DNA of 64,000 nt from CAZIUL01 sp964542475 (lineage in GTDB: Bacteria; Planctomycetota; B15-G4; CAYZWU01). The position numbers and the translations under genes are program-made. Below, piece after piece: positions 8,300 through 17,275 of this stretch. The stretch spans positions 111,911 through 175,910 of the forward strand of contig CAZIUL010000003.1 in assembly GCA_964542475.1 (NCBI GenBank), read 5' to 3'. Each line of letters starts with the position of its first letter. Position 1 is the first letter of the stretch. The notes beneath the pieces were generated by a model. It did not search any database and had not been told where the DNA came from. It saw nothing but the letters and a program-made list of their open reading frames with translations.

Positions 8300-9453
8300 T
8301 GTGCCTCCCGCGAAACCGCTTCATGTATCTCGTCGACCGAATGGGGCACTCCGCCGATCTTGGAAACCCTGACTACGGGAACGTTCACGAAACGCTCCAA
8401 CTCCCTTGAGATCTGGCCGAGGCTCATCTCGGGGACCAGGATCTTCCTGACCTGCCTGCCGAGCTCGGCGATCCGCTCCCCGCAAAACGGCCAGATGGTG
8501 ATCAGCCTCAGGTATCCCACCTTGTGCCCTTCCTCGCGAGCCCTGAGCACGGCGCCGAGAGCGGCCCGCGACGTCGCCCCGAAACTCACCACAGCGACCT
8601 CCGCATCATCCATGAACCGCTCCTCGTACCGGATAATGTTTTTCCTGTTGTGGTCGATCTTGTCGTAAAGGCGCGTGATCAGTTTCTCGTGCACATCCTG
8701 GGATGTCACGTCCCGCATGCCGTTTTCCTTGTGCGTGGACCCTGTGATGTGAAGCGCCTCGCCCTTGCCGAAAACCCGCATCGGTCTTACCAGGCCCGGC
8801 TCGTCCGCGGGGTTGATACCGCCTCGCGGGAAGCGCTTGATCGCTCCGTAATCGGGGAAAAGAAGTTTTTCCCTGACGTGCCCGATTTCGCCGTCCATCA
8901 AAAAAATCACCGGATGACGGTACCGTTCGGACAGGTCGAAACACTCCAGCATCAGGTCAAAACACTCCTGCACCGAGTTGGGCGCGATCGCTATCATCTC
9001 GTGGTCGCCGTGCGTTCCCCACCTGGCCTGCATCACATCGCCCTGGGCGGGCTTTGTTGCCTGGCCCGTGGACGGGCCCGAGCGCTGCACGTCAACGATC
9101 ACGCACGGGGTCTCGGTCATGATGGCGTAGCCGATGTTCTCCTGCATCAGCGAAAAACCGGGGCCGGATGTCGCGGTCATCGCCCTGGCGCCCGCCCGGG
9201 ACGCGCCGATTACCGCGGCGATTGATCCGATCTCGTCCTCGAACTGTATGTAAGAGCCGCCCACCTTGGGCAGCTCGATGGCCATTGTCTCGGCCACCTC
9301 GGAGGCGGGGGTGATGGGGTATCCACCGAAAAAAGAGCACCCGGCAAAGATCGCGCCGAACGCCGCAGCCTCGTCCCCCAGAACAAACCGCATCTGTCCC
9401 GAGAGGCTTTCCAGGTATTTTCCGGATCCATCAGTCTTCACTTTGTTCTTCAT
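8296..9453 (-). CDS. korA: 2-oxoacid:ferredoxin oxidoreductase, alpha subunit
   Basis: 385 residues from the ATG at 9453; an upstream ATG at 9534 would overlap korD by more than 100 bases and adds a low-complexity leader, so it was rejected. Signatures: GGYPITPASEVAE, QFEDEIGSIAAVIGASRAGARAMTATSGPGFSLMQE, QRSGPSTGQATKPAQGD, and the C-terminal KILVPEMSLGQISRELER, which together are the PFOR domain I and domain II arrangement of KorA/VorB. It overlaps korD by 23 bases and korB by four. The chain forms the active site with KorB and takes part in 2-oxo acid binding. Confidence 0.92.
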   Translation of the reverse strand: MKNKVKTDGSGKYLESLSGQMRFVLGDEAAAFGAIFAGCSFFGGYPITPASEVAETMAIELPKVGGSYIQFEDEIGSIAAVIGASRAGARAMTATSGPGFSLMQENIGYAIMTETPCVIVDVQRSGPSTGQATKPAQGDVMQARWGTHGDHEMIAIAPNSVQECFDLMLECFDLSERYRHPVIFLMDGEIGHVREKLLFPDYGAIKRFPRGGINPADEPGLVRPMRVFGKGEALHITGSTHKENGMRDVTSQDVHEKLITRLYDKIDHNRKNIIRYEERFMDDAEVAVVSFGATSRAALGAVLRAREEGHKVGYLRLITIWPFCGERIAELGRQVRKILVPEMSLGQISRELERFVNVPVVRVSKIGGVPHSVDEIHEAVSREAQ

Positions 9454-9661
9454 CCTCAACGATAAACACGGCGAAATCGGGACAGTAAAGCTCGCAAGTC
9501 CGGCAGCTTTTGCACTTGCTCCGGTCCAGAACAATGGGGGTATAGTACCCGCGGCTGTTCAACTCGGCGGACAGCTCGAGAATCTTTTTGGTGCAGAAGC
9601 GTACGCAGATGCCGCAGCCGGTGCAGTACCTCTCGTCGATCACGATCCTTGTCTCGGCCAA
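9431..9661 (-). CDS. korD: 2-oxoacid:ferredoxin oxidoreductase, ferredoxin-like delta subunit
   Basis: 76 residues with two four-cysteine clusters, CTGCGICVRFC and CKSCRTCELYC followed by P, for two [4Fe-4S] centres. It relays electrons from KorAB to free ferredoxin. The start is a TTG at 9661 with GAGGAA about ten bases upstream; no in-frame ATG precedes the first cluster. First gene of the kor operon. The acidic C-terminus (VEDEEQSED) overlaps the korA start. Confidence 0.88.
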   Translation of the reverse strand: MAETRIVIDERYCTGCGICVRFCTKKILELSAELNSRGYYTPIVLDRSKCKSCRTCELYCPDFAVFIVEDEEQSED

Positions 9662-10034
9662 TGCTCGGGTTCCTCAATTCGACACAAAAACACAAGGAGC
9701 TCAAAACAAGTCGTCCAGCAGGTCGTCCTCGCCCCCGTCCTTATCCTCGCCCTTACTCGGTTTTTCAGCATACCTGTTGAGATCCTTCAGCATACCTGTT
9801 GAGATGTTGTTGTTCCAGTCTGTTTTCACTCGATCTTGTGTGCAAAGTTCTGGTAAACCAGAAAAGGTGATGCGTTTGAAACACCTGACAAAGGAGATCG
9901 ATGCTTCTGATTATAACCTCAGGTGCTGGATCGAGTGGGATGACCTGAGGCAGGAGAGTGACGAGGAGAAAGACAACGAAAAGGAAGGAATGGAATAAAA
10001 AAGTTGAGGTCAAAAGAGATCGTGCCCGGAATGA
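9662..10034. other. Intergenic region with a possible decayed minus-strand reading frame
   Basis: 373 bases between divergent genes. On the minus strand a short acidic reading frame ends GEDDLLDDLF at a TGA (9701-9703). Its frame is interrupted upstream by a 22-base tandem duplication (9764-9805). With one unit removed it would join a longer frame reaching to about 10067. A plus-strand frame ending at 9998 is Lys/Glu-rich and ends without a credible start. Neither is called as a gene. Confidence 0.3.
9764..9805. repeat. Tandem duplication, 22-base period, two units
   Basis: TTCAGCATACCTGTTGAGAT occurs at 9764 and again at 9786, separated by two bases. Since 22 is not a multiple of three, the duplication shifts any frame that crosses it. 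Confidence 0.9.
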
Positions 10035-10991
10035 TTGATCGGAAAAGTGCCTGCTGAAACCCATCATACACGCGTACCAAAAAAGAAACTCGCCTTTGCG
10101 GTTACGCTTTTTTTCTGCCTGGCGATCATCGCCGTGTTTTCCTTGGGTTACTTTCTGAAAGGCAACGCGGTGGTTCGCCTTTCGGTGTCGGGTTCGGATT
10201 CACATCGGCCGGAGTCCTTTCTATCACTGGAATCCGGGAAAAGATCGTTCAAGGTCATGACACTGAACATGGGCCACGGCAGAAAGGACGGCCCGTTCCA
10301 GATGTTCCAAAACAGCTCATCCATCCGGTCCCACCTGGATGACATCGCTGGTGTGCTCAATAGGGAAAGGCCGGACCTGGTGGCCCTGCAGGAAGCGGAC
10401 GGTCCTTGTTTCTGGAGCGGAAAGTTCGACCACGTCGAGTACCTTTCAAAAAAGGCCGGGTACCCTTTCCGTCTCAGGGGCGAACACGTGAAAGGGCTGG
10501 GGCTTTCCTATGGAACAGCGTTTCTTTCGGTGTTTCCCTTGAAAAATCCCCGGTCCATAACCTTCCCTCCCTCGCCCCCGACATTTTCCAAGGGTTATGT
10601 CGCCTGCTCGATGAGCCCGCCCTGGGAAGAGGAGGGCAAGGGTATAGACGTCGTCTCACTGCACCTCGATTTCCTTCAAAGACAGGTACGCGCGGAACAG
10701 GCCGGGATTCTGATCAAAAAGCTTTCTCCTCGAACGAGACCGATGATAATCATGGGCGATTTCAACTGCGAATGGTCCGACAAGGGATCCTCCGCCGCCG
10801 TACGCCTGCTGGCTGAAAAGCTGGGCCTTAAAGCGTTCAATCCTGAAGCTTCCGGCCTGGAAACCTATCCCCTCTCCAGGAAACGTCTTGACTGGATCCT
10901 GATCTCTCCTGGGCTGAAATTCTCAGGCTACCGAGTACTGCCGGAAATTCTTTCCGACCACAAGGCCGTGGTCTGCAGCATCGGAAAATAG
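10035..10991 (+). CDS. Endonuclease/exonuclease/phosphatase (EEP) family protein, membrane-anchored
   Basis: 318 residues from a TTG at 10035; a GTG four codons later is an alternative and no strong ribosome binding site decides. One N-terminal membrane segment (FAVTLFFCLAIIAVFSLGYFL, about residues 20-40) is followed by the EEP domain: MTLNMGHG, RPDLVALQEAD (metal-binding Glu), SLHLDF, MGDFNCEW (Asp and Asn of the active site), and RLDWILIS...SDHKAVV (catalytic Asp-His pair). The catalytic set appears complete. EEP enzymes cleave phosphodiester bonds in nucleic acids, lipids or small molecules; the outward-facing topology argues for a phospholipid or extracellular nucleic-acid substrate. It stands alone, convergent with the next gene. 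Confidence 0.82.
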   Translation: MIGKVPAETHHTRVPKKKLAFAVTLFFCLAIIAVFSLGYFLKGNAVVRLSVSGSDSHRPESFLSLESGKRSFKVMTLNMGHGRKDGPFQMFQNSSSIRSHLDDIAGVLNRERPDLVALQEADGPCFWSGKFDHVEYLSKKAGYPFRLRGEHVKGLGLSYGTAFLSVFPLKNPRSITFPPSPPTFSKGYVACSMSPPWEEEGKGIDVVSLHLDFLQRQVRAEQAGILIKKLSPRTRPMIIMGDFNCEWSDKGSSAAVRLLAEKLGLKAFNPEASGLETYPLSRKRLDWILISPGLKFSGYRVLPEILSDHKAVVCSIGK

Positions 10992-11046
10992 GGGTTTCTT
11001 TTTTTGATATGAAGAACGAAATAGATGGTTTCGGGTGAGCGGATTC

Positions 11047-12588
11047 CTAATCGCCTTCACCGCCTTTCATATCCTCTAAAACTTTCTCGAGTTGTGTTTC
11101 AATCTTCCAGGCGTAGTCGGGGTCGATTTCAATGGCAAGCTGCATGAGGCGGGCTCCTTCTTTCTTGTCGCCCTCCTTGGCCAGCGCGCGGCCCATCCGG
11201 GCATAAAATTCCGGGTTTAGCGAATCCAGCTCAATGGCCTTCATCCACATCTTGACGGCCTCTTCGGTTTTTTTGTCATCGTACAGGAGCTCGCCGTACT
11301 TGTAATAAGCGACGGGATTAGTGGAGCCTTCCTCGATGGCTTCGCTGTACAGGCGCTTTGCGCGGATGGGCCGGGAAGGATAGGTGCTCATGGCAGCAGC
11401 CGCGGCTTTTTCCTTACCTCGCGAAGTGGTAAGTTTCAGATCGTCCTTCACGTAGGAGTGCCATTCGCTCTCCAGCGCTTTGAAATCCTCCTCACTCCCG
11501 AGTTTCATGTAACTCTTGAAAGCGCGGAGAATCTCCTCTCCCCGGACCGTCTTTAAGTTCATCCCGGAGCGAACGCGCTCCACATCCCTGGCTTTGGCCA
11601 GAGCGATGGCGAACTTTTGGAACTTTTTCTTATACTTGGAATCGTTCATCAGGAAGTGGACCAGGGACCAGCCCCAGCTGTAGTGCTCGTACATTCCCTC
11701 GGTTTTGATGAGCTTATCCAATTCCATCATATTTCCGGCCGCGATGTCGGTCTGGATCTCGGTCAAGCGGCCCTCCTGGATAAGTCCGGTGTCAAGCTTC
11801 TTGGTCTTGGGATCGTATTTGCTGGCACCGTAATACTCCGCCAGGGACTCGCCGGGAAAGTGAGGATACTTGAAATCCAAATTGATTAGTTTGGTGAGGT
11901 AGTGGTTGGCTTCATGGAACATCGCGCCTTCGGTCGACTCGGTGTCGAGGCGGTCATAGAAAAAGTTGAGTTCAAAGGGAAGAACGTATTTAAAATATGC
12001 CGAGGTGCCTCCACCCGCACCCCCAATCTGGGCGAAGCTCTCCCTGTCGATGTAAAAGCAAACTTTCAGCCGGCCCAAGCTCTTTAGCTGCTGTACTTTC
12101 CAGTCCTTCGCAAAGACCGTGAAGTACGCCTCCATAAGATCGCGGTACTTCTCAAAGATGTTCTGAGGAACCGTGTACTCGAAATCGAAGTGCTTCGTCT
12201 TTTCGCTCCGGCGGTTCCGCCACAAACGGTGGGCCTTCTCGTCGGCGACCTCGGCCCGTTTTTCCTCGAGGTACTTTTCGAGAGCCCGGTCCCTTCTCAC
12301 CGGTGACATCCACTTTCCCTGGAATGGGACCAGGCCCTTTTCCACTTGCTTCTTCTCGAAGTCGGTGGTGGGCACAAAGGTGGAATTGCCCCCGATGATC
12401 GCTTCAAGGATCAGGCCGTCAGGGACGAACACGGTGCCATTCTCGTAGCGTATATTGATCCCGCCGTCCGCCTGCTCCATGGAAGGGCCGTTTATGATCC
12501 GGCCGTCCTTCAGGCAGAGAATGTCGGCATGGGCCGCTGCCGTACAAAGACATAGGCTACACATGATGACACCGACGGTTCGCATCAT
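11047..12588 (-). CDS. Secreted DUF1570-type protein with putative metallopeptidase motif and TPR tail
   Basis: 513 residues from the ATG at 12588 (GGGAG eight bases upstream). Order of parts: signal peptide (MMRTVGVIMCSLCLCTAAAHA); a short DILCLKDGRIINGP beta domain at about 22-75; VEKGLVPFQGKWM, the GLV-x-GKW motif also found in the protein at 48159; a central domain with EGAMFHEANHYLTKLI, an HExxH-like HEANH that could bind zinc, followed by FPGESLAEYYG, whose Glu could be a third ligand; and two to three TPR repeats at about 400-505. This matches planctomycete DUF1570 proteins. Protease activity is inference. It follows the gene at 12615 by 26 bases on the same strand, so the two are probably co-transcribed. 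Confidence 0.72.
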   Translation of the reverse strand: MMRTVGVIMCSLCLCTAAAHADILCLKDGRIINGPSMEQADGGINIRYENGTVFVPDGLILEAIIGGNSTFVPTTDFEKKQVEKGLVPFQGKWMSPVRRDRALEKYLEEKRAEVADEKAHRLWRNRRSEKTKHFDFEYTVPQNIFEKYRDLMEAYFTVFAKDWKVQQLKSLGRLKVCFYIDRESFAQIGGAGGGTSAYFKYVLPFELNFFYDRLDTESTEGAMFHEANHYLTKLINLDFKYPHFPGESLAEYYGASKYDPKTKKLDTGLIQEGRLTEIQTDIAAGNMMELDKLIKTEGMYEHYSWGWSLVHFLMNDSKYKKKFQKFAIALAKARDVERVRSGMNLKTVRGEEILRAFKSYMKLGSEEDFKALESEWHSYVKDDLKLTTSRGKEKAAAAAMSTYPSRPIRAKRLYSEAIEEGSTNPVAYYKYGELLYDDKKTEEAVKMWMKAIELDSLNPEFYARMGRALAKEGDKKEGARLMQLAIEIDPDYAWKIETQLEKVLEDMKGGEGD

Positions 12589-12614
12589 GATCTGTGCTCC
12601 CATATAGAGTGGCC

Positions 12615-14225
12615 TTAGCTATCTATCATCCGCATGTATACAGCGGTTAGCGTGTTCCAATCCTTATCCTTCCAGCCGGCAAAGGTTCGATTGAAGGTCT
12701 CTTCGAGGACCCGCTTCTCCTTCTCCTTCCAGGCGTTCTTCTTCGCCTTGAAGTACTCGTCCTCCTCTTCCTCGGTAGTGGGTTTCTTATCTGTGTCCTT
12801 ATCCTTTTCCTCCTGCTTGATCTCCGCCGTGACCGCGGCCAGGTTCATCAAATAGCTCCGGAAGATATCCCTAGTCTTCTTGCTCTTGGTACCCGGCCCT
12901 ATCAGGAAAAAGCGCACCAGGACCGATGCCTCGTCGTTTTTGTACCGGCCCGAGTAGTACTCCTCCCTGCCCATCATGATCAGCTGCCGCGGCGTGCTGA
13001 GTGTGCCCTTGGCTTGGGCCTGCTTGAGACGCACCTTGTCGCGCACGTCCTCGGGAAACTCTAGCTTTCTACCCTTGGAACGGCTGTTTGTAAACAGATT
13101 CTCGAGACCGTTCTCCATCCAATAGGGCATGGCCCAGTAGAGTTCTCTGTCACGTTCGTTGAACCAATGCTGCAGAACGTTACGGCTCACGTGCTCGAAG
13201 TTGAACTCCTGAAGCCTGTTGGGATTGTGCTCGTACTCGATCACGATGTCGTCAAGGCCGGTGGAACTGAATCTGATGGAATTGGGATCATCCGCCCTGA
13301 AAACCTTGAGAATGGGTGCCCTCACATATTCGTCCGGTCCGATGAATTCGAAGTTCTTGTCCAGCCAATTCATGACTGCCTGGCAATGCTTGGCAATATC
13401 CTTGGCCAGCCCGGGCTTGTAGTTATCCAGCACGAGAATACTACCCACCTTGCTGTGCTTCCATCCCTTGGGCAGCTCCTTCAGCGCCTTCTCATGTGCC
13501 TTTGTTTCGAGATCAACGCGCCGGCTGGCCCGTTCCTCTGCGGGTAGCTCGTCCCAATCCACGCGGGAGAGGACGGTAGTTTTTTCTCCGGTAGGGAGCT
13601 CTCCTTCGCGTTCGATGGCGCGAAAGGACTTGAGGCTTCTTAAGATGTCCGGCTTGAGCTTGTCGTAGGATTTCTCCAACACCTCAAACTGGACGGCAAT
13701 GTCCAGGTCCTCGAAGTGGTAGGCCCAGGTGATAATCCGCCGGGGACCGGTGCGCGACAGCTTATCCACCTTCACCTCGTAGCAGGTAACGGGTATGTCC
13801 TTAACGCGGGATTCCTCTTCCAGTAAAAAGTGAAAGCCACCGCGGTAGTAGGTTCGCCTGAGATAGTCCTTGTAATCCTTGTAGGGGTTATTCCATGAGA
13901 TCGTAACTACGTCACCGTCCTCGTCCTTCTCGGCCTTCACCCCCTTTTCTTTGATGACTTCGTGAACGAAGGCTACTATCGTCATCTCCGGCTTGTAGTT
14001 CCATGTCCATCCTTCGGGATCGTTGTAATAGGTGTTTTTTTTCGAGATGAACTTTCCTATAACCCACGGGGTGAAGCTTTCACGGGAGGATAAGGGCCAG
14101 TCCCTGGGTGGGGTAATCCTATATCCATAGTTTGGATCCTTATGAACCTGCCCCATGGAAACGCCGGAGGAAAGGGCCGCCGTCAGTATGATTACCCAAA
14201 ACATAATAATAATTGATGAACGCAT
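12615..14225 (-). CDS. Secreted protein of unknown function, partner of the DUF1570-type protein
   Basis: 536 residues with a signal peptide (IIIMFWVIILTAALSSGVSMG). Residues 27-210 resemble a PsbP-like alpha/beta domain, beginning KDPNYGYRITPPRDWPLS and ending in a ...DKLKPDILRSLKSFRAI helix. Residues 240-430 are arranged like the DUF1570 core of the next gene (VLQHWFNERDRELYWAMPYWMENGLENLF), but the HExxH position reads HVSRN/VLQHW, so zinc binding looks lost. The C-terminal 60 residues are a highly charged Lys/Glu stretch. AGGAG stands seven bases before the ATG. Together with its neighbour it may be a pair of one degenerate and one intact paralog. Confidence 0.68.
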   Translation of the reverse strand: MRSSIIIMFWVIILTAALSSGVSMGQVHKDPNYGYRITPPRDWPLSSRESFTPWVIGKFISKKNTYYNDPEGWTWNYKPEMTIVAFVHEVIKEKGVKAEKDEDGDVVTISWNNPYKDYKDYLRRTYYRGGFHFLLEEESRVKDIPVTCYEVKVDKLSRTGPRRIITWAYHFEDLDIAVQFEVLEKSYDKLKPDILRSLKSFRAIEREGELPTGEKTTVLSRVDWDELPAEERASRRVDLETKAHEKALKELPKGWKHSKVGSILVLDNYKPGLAKDIAKHCQAVMNWLDKNFEFIGPDEYVRAPILKVFRADDPNSIRFSSTGLDDIVIEYEHNPNRLQEFNFEHVSRNVLQHWFNERDRELYWAMPYWMENGLENLFTNSRSKGRKLEFPEDVRDKVRLKQAQAKGTLSTPRQLIMMGREEYYSGRYKNDEASVLVRFFLIGPGTKSKKTRDIFRSYLMNLAAVTAEIKQEEKDKDTDKKPTTEEEEDEYFKAKKNAWKEKEKRVLEETFNRTFAGWKDKDWNTLTAVYMRMIDS

Positions 14226-14453
14226 TATCCCGCTCCTGATCCCTATAGCAGCCGGTTGATTGTTTGGACTGCAGTGATATATTTCCGTTCGCTATTATCC
14301 CTGAAAGCTACCCTAAGTGCAAGGTGCCAATCGAAAACAAGCAAACCTTCACTGAGTTTTTATACTCAAAAGAGAAGTAATAATCCACAAAAAAACGTCA
14401 TCGCGCTATTATGAAAGTGGGAAATAAGTGCTCCATCCCGTATTAAAAGGAGC

Positions 14454-17231
14454 TCATTTTTTCAGCCCTGCAAGGATCTTTTCCGGGGTGATTGGGAGCT
14501 CGCAGACACGCACGCCGGTAGCGTCGTAGATGGCGTTTGCCAGGGCGCCCATGACAGGCAGGGTGGAGCCCTCGCCGATCTCCTTGGCGCCGAACGGTCC
14601 TCTCGGCTCGAAGCTTTTCACGAAACCGGACATAATCTTCGGTGACTCCATTGACGTTGGGATGAGGTAGTCGTGCAGGTTCGGATTCAGGGTTTCGCCT
14701 TTCTCGTTGAATTTGATCTCTTCGGTTAGCGTCTCGCCGAGGCTCATCACCACAGCGCCGTGCACCTGGCCGTGAAACGTTGTCGGGTTGATGACCTGGC
14801 CGGAATCATGAAAATCGGTGCAGTCAAGGACCTTGACAAGGCCTGTTTCGAGATCGACCTCGACCTCGATCACAATGGTTCCAAAGCTGTATGCGGGTGA
14901 AGTCCCAACTGCGGCGCCCTTGTACGATCCGCCGAGCTTGGGGGGCTGGTAGTACCCCGTGCCCACGAGCGGGCCCTGTTCTGAAAAGGCGATGCGCGCG
15001 GCCTCGTCCCAGGCCATCCAAAGGTTCGGGTTCTCTTTCGCATAGATCCGCTTCATCTTCGCCTCAAGCGATGTGGGCGGCACCGCGAGCTTCTTCCCGG
15101 CTATCACGAAAAGCTTCTCCTTCACCCTCGAGGCCGCCATTTTCACCGCGTTCCCGCCCATCAGGGTTACGCGGCTCGAGTACGCGCCCAGGTCCAGCGG
15201 GGAGATATCGCTGTCGCAGTCCGCAAGGTTTATATCCTCGTAGCCGATGCCCAGTTCGTCGGCCGCGATCTGGCTCAGCACCGTGTCCGAGCCCTGCCCG
15301 ATCTCCGCCGCCGCGATGTAAAGCGTGGCCGCGGTCCCATCCTCGAGCACGCGGATGATCGCATTGGAGTGCGGAAAGTCGCTCCTGTAGACGGGGTATC
15401 CAGCGCCGGACACGAAACCGCCGCATCCCACCCCGATGCCCCTGCCTCTTTTGAGCGCGCCCTTTTTCTTCCTCCATTGCGAAGCATCGCGCGCCTTCTC
15501 AAGCGTGGCCTTGAACTCGCACGATGTAATGTTCAGCTCGTTCACGGTTGTGGTGTTCGCCGTCATGGCGTTCTTGAGCCGGATGTCGAAGTCATCCATT
15601 CCGATCTTCTCTGCGACCATGGAAAGAAGGCTCTCGAACGCAAAGCGTGGGTGCGGGCAGCCGTGCCCCCTGAACGCCCCGTTCGCGGGCAGGTTCGTGT
15701 ACACGCGGTACCCCTTGTAGCTGTAGTTGGGGATCTTGTAGAGTGTCGGCACCATCGAGCCCGCGTAGTAGGTTGTTATAATTCCAAAGCTCGTGTACGC
15801 CCCGCCGTCGAGGTGCACGGTCTGTTTCACCGCAGTGATCGAGCCGTCATTTTTCGCACCGATCTTGAGATCGATGTACTGCTTGTGCCTGCCCCTGCAG
15901 TGGAGGAACATCTCTTCGCGTGAATATTTCATCATGACCGGCCTGCCGGTGGCCTTTGCCAGGTAGGCCGCGCACAAATCAAGGGGGGTGGTCTCCGCCT
16001 TGCCCCCGAACCCTCCGCCCACCGCCGGCTTGATCACGCGGATCTTTCCGAGCGGGATACCGAGCACCCTGGCCATCATGTTGTGAAGGTAGTGGGGAAC
16101 CTGTGTGGCGCTCCAAAGAGTGAGCCTGCCGCTGTGCTCCCAGCGCGCGAGCGACGCATGAGGCTCGATAGGGGACTGGTAGGCGCGGTTTCCCTCGAAC
16201 CGCTGCTCGAGCACGCAGTCAGCCTCCTCGAAACCTCTTTCCGCGTCACCGAACTCCTGGTCCACAACCACGTTGATGTTGTTCTTGTACTTGTCGTGTA
16301 TGACCGGCGCACCTTTTTTCACGGCATCCTCGACGGTGAACACCGCGGGAAGCTCCTCGTACTCGACCTCGATCAGCTTTACGGCCTCGATCGCCGCTGC
16401 CTCGTCGATGGCCGCGACCGCCGCAACCTCATCCCCAACGTAGCGGACCCTGTCCTTTGCGAGAACCTCCTCGTCGTAACGAGCTGGGCTTACGCCGTAG
16501 CGTACGTCCGAGACATCCGCACCCGTGATCACAGCCTTGACGCCGGGGAGCGCCCGGGCCCTGGAGGTGTCAATGGATTTTATGCGAGCGTGCGGAACAG
16601 GGCTCAAAAGGATCTTTCCGTGAAGCATGCCCGGCAGCTTTAGGTCGCCCGTGTACACGGCTCTGCCGGTAACCTTGTCGGCGGCATCCTTGCGCGGCAC
16701 GCTCTTTCCCACGATATCGTACGGGCTCCTTTCATCATCCGCCGGACAGGGCGGGCGCCTTTCCGGGTCCTCGAACTCCTTCCACTCTTTTATCGCGTCG
16801 ATTATCTTTACGTAGCCGGTGCACCGGCAGAGGTTCCCTCCCAGCGCCTTTTTGATCTCCTCCTCGGAAGGATCAGGGTTCTCGTCTATGAGAGCCTTTG
16901 CGCTCATGAGCATGCCCGGAGTGCAGTATCCGCACTGAACCGCCCCGTGATGGATGAACGACGCCTGCAGGGGATGAAGCATGCCATTTTCGGCAAGGCC
17001 TTCGATCGTTGTAACGTTTTTTCCATCCGCTGCGAGCGCGGGCACCATGCACGAGTTCACGGTTTTTTTATCCATGATCACCGTGCAGGAGCCGCATACT
17101 CCGACCTCGCACCCCTTCTTGGTGCCAACAAGCCCAAGCCGGGTCCGAAGCAGGTCCTGGAGGGTTTCGAACGGTTTTACCGCAGCCGTGTGGTCGTCGC
17201 CGTTGATGGTGAGCGATATCTTTTTGAGCAT
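14454..17231 (-). CDS. Molybdenum hydroxylase (xanthine oxidase family), fused [2Fe-2S] and molybdopterin subunits
   Basis: 925 residues from the ATG at 17231; a TTG five codons earlier is possible. The N-terminal 155 residues are the small subunit: plant-type 2Fe-2S loop CEVGVCGSCTV and the four-helix second cluster CGYCTPGML...NLCRCTGY. The rest is the large subunit: VPRKDAADKVTGRAVYTGD, TQVPHYLHNM, GGGFGGKAE, HLDGGAYTSFG, NGAFRGHGCPHPRFAFES, EIGQGSDTVLSQIAADELG and the final FGAKEIGEGSTLPVMGALANAI with the active-site Glu. The RGRGIGVGCGGFVSG...GAYSSRVTLMGGN pattern resembles 4-hydroxybenzoyl-CoA reductase relatives more than purine dehydrogenases, but substrate is uncertain. The FAD subunit gene lies 44 bases upstream. 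Confidence 0.9.
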   Translation of the reverse strand: MLKKISLTINGDDHTAAVKPFETLQDLLRTRLGLVGTKKGCEVGVCGSCTVIMDKKTVNSCMVPALAADGKNVTTIEGLAENGMLHPLQASFIHHGAVQCGYCTPGMLMSAKALIDENPDPSEEEIKKALGGNLCRCTGYVKIIDAIKEWKEFEDPERRPPCPADDERSPYDIVGKSVPRKDAADKVTGRAVYTGDLKLPGMLHGKILLSPVPHARIKSIDTSRARALPGVKAVITGADVSDVRYGVSPARYDEEVLAKDRVRYVGDEVAAVAAIDEAAAIEAVKLIEVEYEELPAVFTVEDAVKKGAPVIHDKYKNNINVVVDQEFGDAERGFEEADCVLEQRFEGNRAYQSPIEPHASLARWEHSGRLTLWSATQVPHYLHNMMARVLGIPLGKIRVIKPAVGGGFGGKAETTPLDLCAAYLAKATGRPVMMKYSREEMFLHCRGRHKQYIDLKIGAKNDGSITAVKQTVHLDGGAYTSFGIITTYYAGSMVPTLYKIPNYSYKGYRVYTNLPANGAFRGHGCPHPRFAFESLLSMVAEKIGMDDFDIRLKNAMTANTTTVNELNITSCEFKATLEKARDASQWRKKKGALKRGRGIGVGCGGFVSGAGYPVYRSDFPHSNAIIRVLEDGTAATLYIAAAEIGQGSDTVLSQIAADELGIGYEDINLADCDSDISPLDLGAYSSRVTLMGGNAVKMAASRVKEKLFVIAGKKLAVPPTSLEAKMKRIYAKENPNLWMAWDEAARIAFSEQGPLVGTGYYQPPKLGGSYKGAAVGTSPAYSFGTIVIEVEVDLETGLVKVLDCTDFHDSGQVINPTTFHGQVHGAVVMSLGETLTEEIKFNEKGETLNPNLHDYLIPTSMESPKIMSGFVKSFEPRGPFGAKEIGEGSTLPVMGALANAIYDATGVRVCELPITPEKILAGLKK

Positions 17232-17275
17232 TTTTTCGAATCCCAAGATCTGTTATGCGGAGAAGCGGGGGCGTC

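Noticed and set aside
7760..8668. 302-codon plus-strand frame
   Set aside because: Shadow of korB and korA, whose motifs are unambiguous.
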